The position numbers and the translations under genes are program-made. A DNA stretch of 6,753 nucleotides from positions 1 to 6,753 of the forward strand of contig DPSD01000701.1 in NCBI GenBank assembly GCA_003538495.1, given 5' to 3'. Positions within the stretch are counted from its first letter, which is position 1. Each line of letters opens with the position of its first letter. Source of the stretch: Accumulibacter sp. (lineage in GTDB: Bacteria; Pseudomonadota; Gammaproteobacteria; Burkholderiales; Rhodocyclaceae). The notes beneath the pieces were generated by a model that worked only from the letters and a program-made list of their open reading frames with translations, was not told the DNA's origin and ran no database searches. Below, one piece after another: positions 6,217-6,753 of the stretch.

Positions 6217-6272
6217 CCTCCAATGGAAGAGATCGGAGGGCGCCTGCCCCTGGAGGGCAAACCCTCCTGGGG
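6217..6272 (-). promoter_or_regulatory. radC leader hairpin and complementary RBS elements
   Basis: A long imperfect palindrome at 6247-6272 consists of CCCC, a mismatched T, GGAGGG (6252-6257), loop CAAA, CCCTCC (6262-6267), a T, and GGGG. On the minus strand it lies 36 bases before the radC start. A second plus-strand GGAGGG at 6235-6240 is complementary to the radC ribosome site (plus-strand CCTCC, 6217-6221). In the transcript, CCCUCC elements could therefore pair either with the hairpin arm or with the ribosome site. The hairpin has no following T-run, so it is not a normal terminator. A switch-like role is inference. Confidence 0.4.
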
Positions 6273-6301
6273 ACGATGGGGATGGAACAGGTGACGAGCG
6301 G

Positions 6302-6355
6302 GCATCCACCACCGCGGATGCGGTGGCTGTTCGCGTCAAGGGATGCGATGCGAAC
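6302..6355. repeat. Cluster of inverted repeats in the radC-dsb spacer
   Basis: Three overlapping or adjacent inverted repeats are seen. GCATCC (6302-6307) pairs with GGATGC (6316-6321). CCACCGC (6309-6315) pairs perfectly with GCGGTGG (6320-6326) around a GGAT loop. GTTCGC (6329-6334) pairs with GCGAAC (6350-6355), extendable by two pairs after a mismatch. The first two compete, since they share bases. GGATGCG is also a direct repeat (6316-6322 and 6341-6347). They lie just downstream of the Dsb-like gene on the minus strand and could end or stabilise its transcript, but no T-run follows. No gene is visible in the spacer 6211-6405. Confidence 0.35.
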
Positions 6356-6405
6356 GGGTTTCGATCAACGCGGACGAGCCGCGCCGCAGCCTTGAAGATC
6401 GATGG

Positions 6406-6753
6406 CTACCTGGGCATGTCACCGGCGACGCCGGCGGGCATGTCTGGGGAATGGGCGGATTCGGCTGTGGCCGTGCTGCCGGCTGCGAGCAGGTCGATGG
6501 CCGACAGCAAGGCATCGCCTTCGACGGGACCGTGCAGCAGGAGGGCCTTGCCGGACTCGTGGTCGCGCAGTTGCAGGGCCGGCGTGGCCGCGATGCCCTG
6601 CTGTGCCGCTTCCACCGCCTGGGCACGGATGACGGCATCGGGGCGATCGCTGTCGAGACAACCCTGCATGGTTGGTGTGAGGTCGGGATAGCGCAGGCCC
6701 TCCGGCAGGCCCTGGCCGTCGCTACGGGTGTTCGCGTAGAGCCAGGCCACTGC
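6406..6753 (-). CDS. DsbC/thioredoxin-fold protein, C-terminal part (cut by edge)
   Basis: The frame is open from the window edge to TAG at 6406 and shows the last 115 residues of a thioredoxin-fold protein. Counting the Met at 6750 as 1, AQQGIAATPALQL (49-61) resembles the cis-proline loop of DsbC/DsbG-type proteins (compare the family's GV-x-GTP-T pattern). A strand/turn (LRDHESGKALLLHGP) and a final helix (EGDALLSAIDLLAAG) follow, completing the fold. A lone Cys31 is visible; the catalytic CxxC would lie beyond the edge. I take the Met at 6750 as internal, because the fold's first half is missing and the frame is open before it. In ICEs of this class a Dsb-like gene normally precedes radC. 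Its likely role is disulfide formation or isomerisation in the cysteine-rich Tra proteins encoded downstream. The Pro/Ala/Ser-rich tail after residue 90 looks unstructured. Confidence 0.7.
   Translation of the reverse strand, partial: AVAWLYANTRSDGQGLPEGLRYPDLTPTMQGCLDSDRPDAVIRAQAVEAAQQGIAATPALQLRDHESGKALLLHGPVEGDALLSAIDLLAAGSTATAESAHSPDMPAGVAGDMPR

Noticed and set aside
5032..6294. 420-codon plus-strand frame over TIGR03757 and radC
   Set aside because: radC and TIGR03757 are clearly coding on the minus strand with ribosome sites and motifs; this frame spans both plus the terminator-like hairpin and shows no domain.
6211..6339. N-terminal extension of radC to an upstream ATG
   Set aside because: The extra 43 residues are Pro/Ser/Ala-rich, unlike the family, and the strong GGAGG with ideal spacing marks ATG 6210.
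6302..6355. Inverted-repeat cluster as an origin of transfer
   Set aside because: No relaxase gene is adjacent and I cannot recognise a nick-site motif; in this ICE class the origin usually lies near the relaxase gene.
1..6753. CRISPR array, tRNA or attachment site, insertion-sequence ends
   Set aside because: I saw no spaced identical repeats, no tRNA-like cloverleaf, and no transposase gene or terminal inverted repeats in the window.

Overview
The window reads as part of the conjugation module of an integrative and conjugative element (ICE) of the proteobacterial ICEclc / PAGI-2 / PFGI-1 type (mating-pair-formation class G). The evidence is gene content and order. Read on the minus strand, from high to low coordinate, there is the tail of a DsbC-like thioredoxin-fold protein, a RadC/JAB protein, the TIGR03757-, TIGR03756- and TIGR03755-type ICE proteins, a small three-helix membrane protein and a TraG N-terminal-domain protein. 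A convergent DUF3742 gene then lies on the plus strand. The DNA is strongly GC-rich with G/C-rich third positions and good Shine-Dalgarno sites. This fits a gamma- or betaproteobacterial host such as Pseudomonas, Xanthomonas/Stenotrophomonas, Burkholderia or relatives. The species cannot be named from the window.

Layout. Positions 1-444 form a visibly less GC-rich flank. On the minus strand it holds a short remnant resembling the N-terminus of an AbiEi-type antitoxin, a partial unknown reading frame at the window edge, and an AT-rich stretch that may carry divergent promoters. DUF3742 lies at 445-813 (+) and ends 28 bases from the end of the TraG-type gene at 842-2374 (-). Positions 5547 down to 842 are a tight five-gene minus-strand operon. 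TIGR03757/TIGR03756 and TIGR03755/117-aa protein overlap by ATGA. The other gaps are 10 and 15 bases, and every gene has a recognisable ribosome binding site. A hairpin followed by a T-rich run (5662-5682) separates this operon from radC (5716-6210). A 195-base spacer rich in inverted repeats separates radC from the Dsb-like gene, which runs off the right edge.

How the genes work together. The three exported proteins (TIGR03757, 03756, 03755) carry signal peptides. The multi-membrane TraG-type protein and the 117-aa protein would sit in the inner membrane. Together they look like the late, F-like (TraU/TraH/TraG-like) part of the transfer apparatus, concerned with mating-pair assembly or stabilisation. 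TIGR03756 and TIGR03755 are cysteine-rich in their mature parts, so a linked Dsb-like protein makes sense as a helper for disulfide formation. RadC and DUF3742 are common ICE passengers of unknown role.

I do not see a wholly new system here. The points most worth a second look are the AbiEi-like remnant at the left flank, the complementary GGAGGG/CCCTCC elements around the radC ribosome binding site, and the cysteine-free thioredoxin-like protein beside cysteine-rich Tra proteins. Family names are from memory of protein families; no database search was possible.
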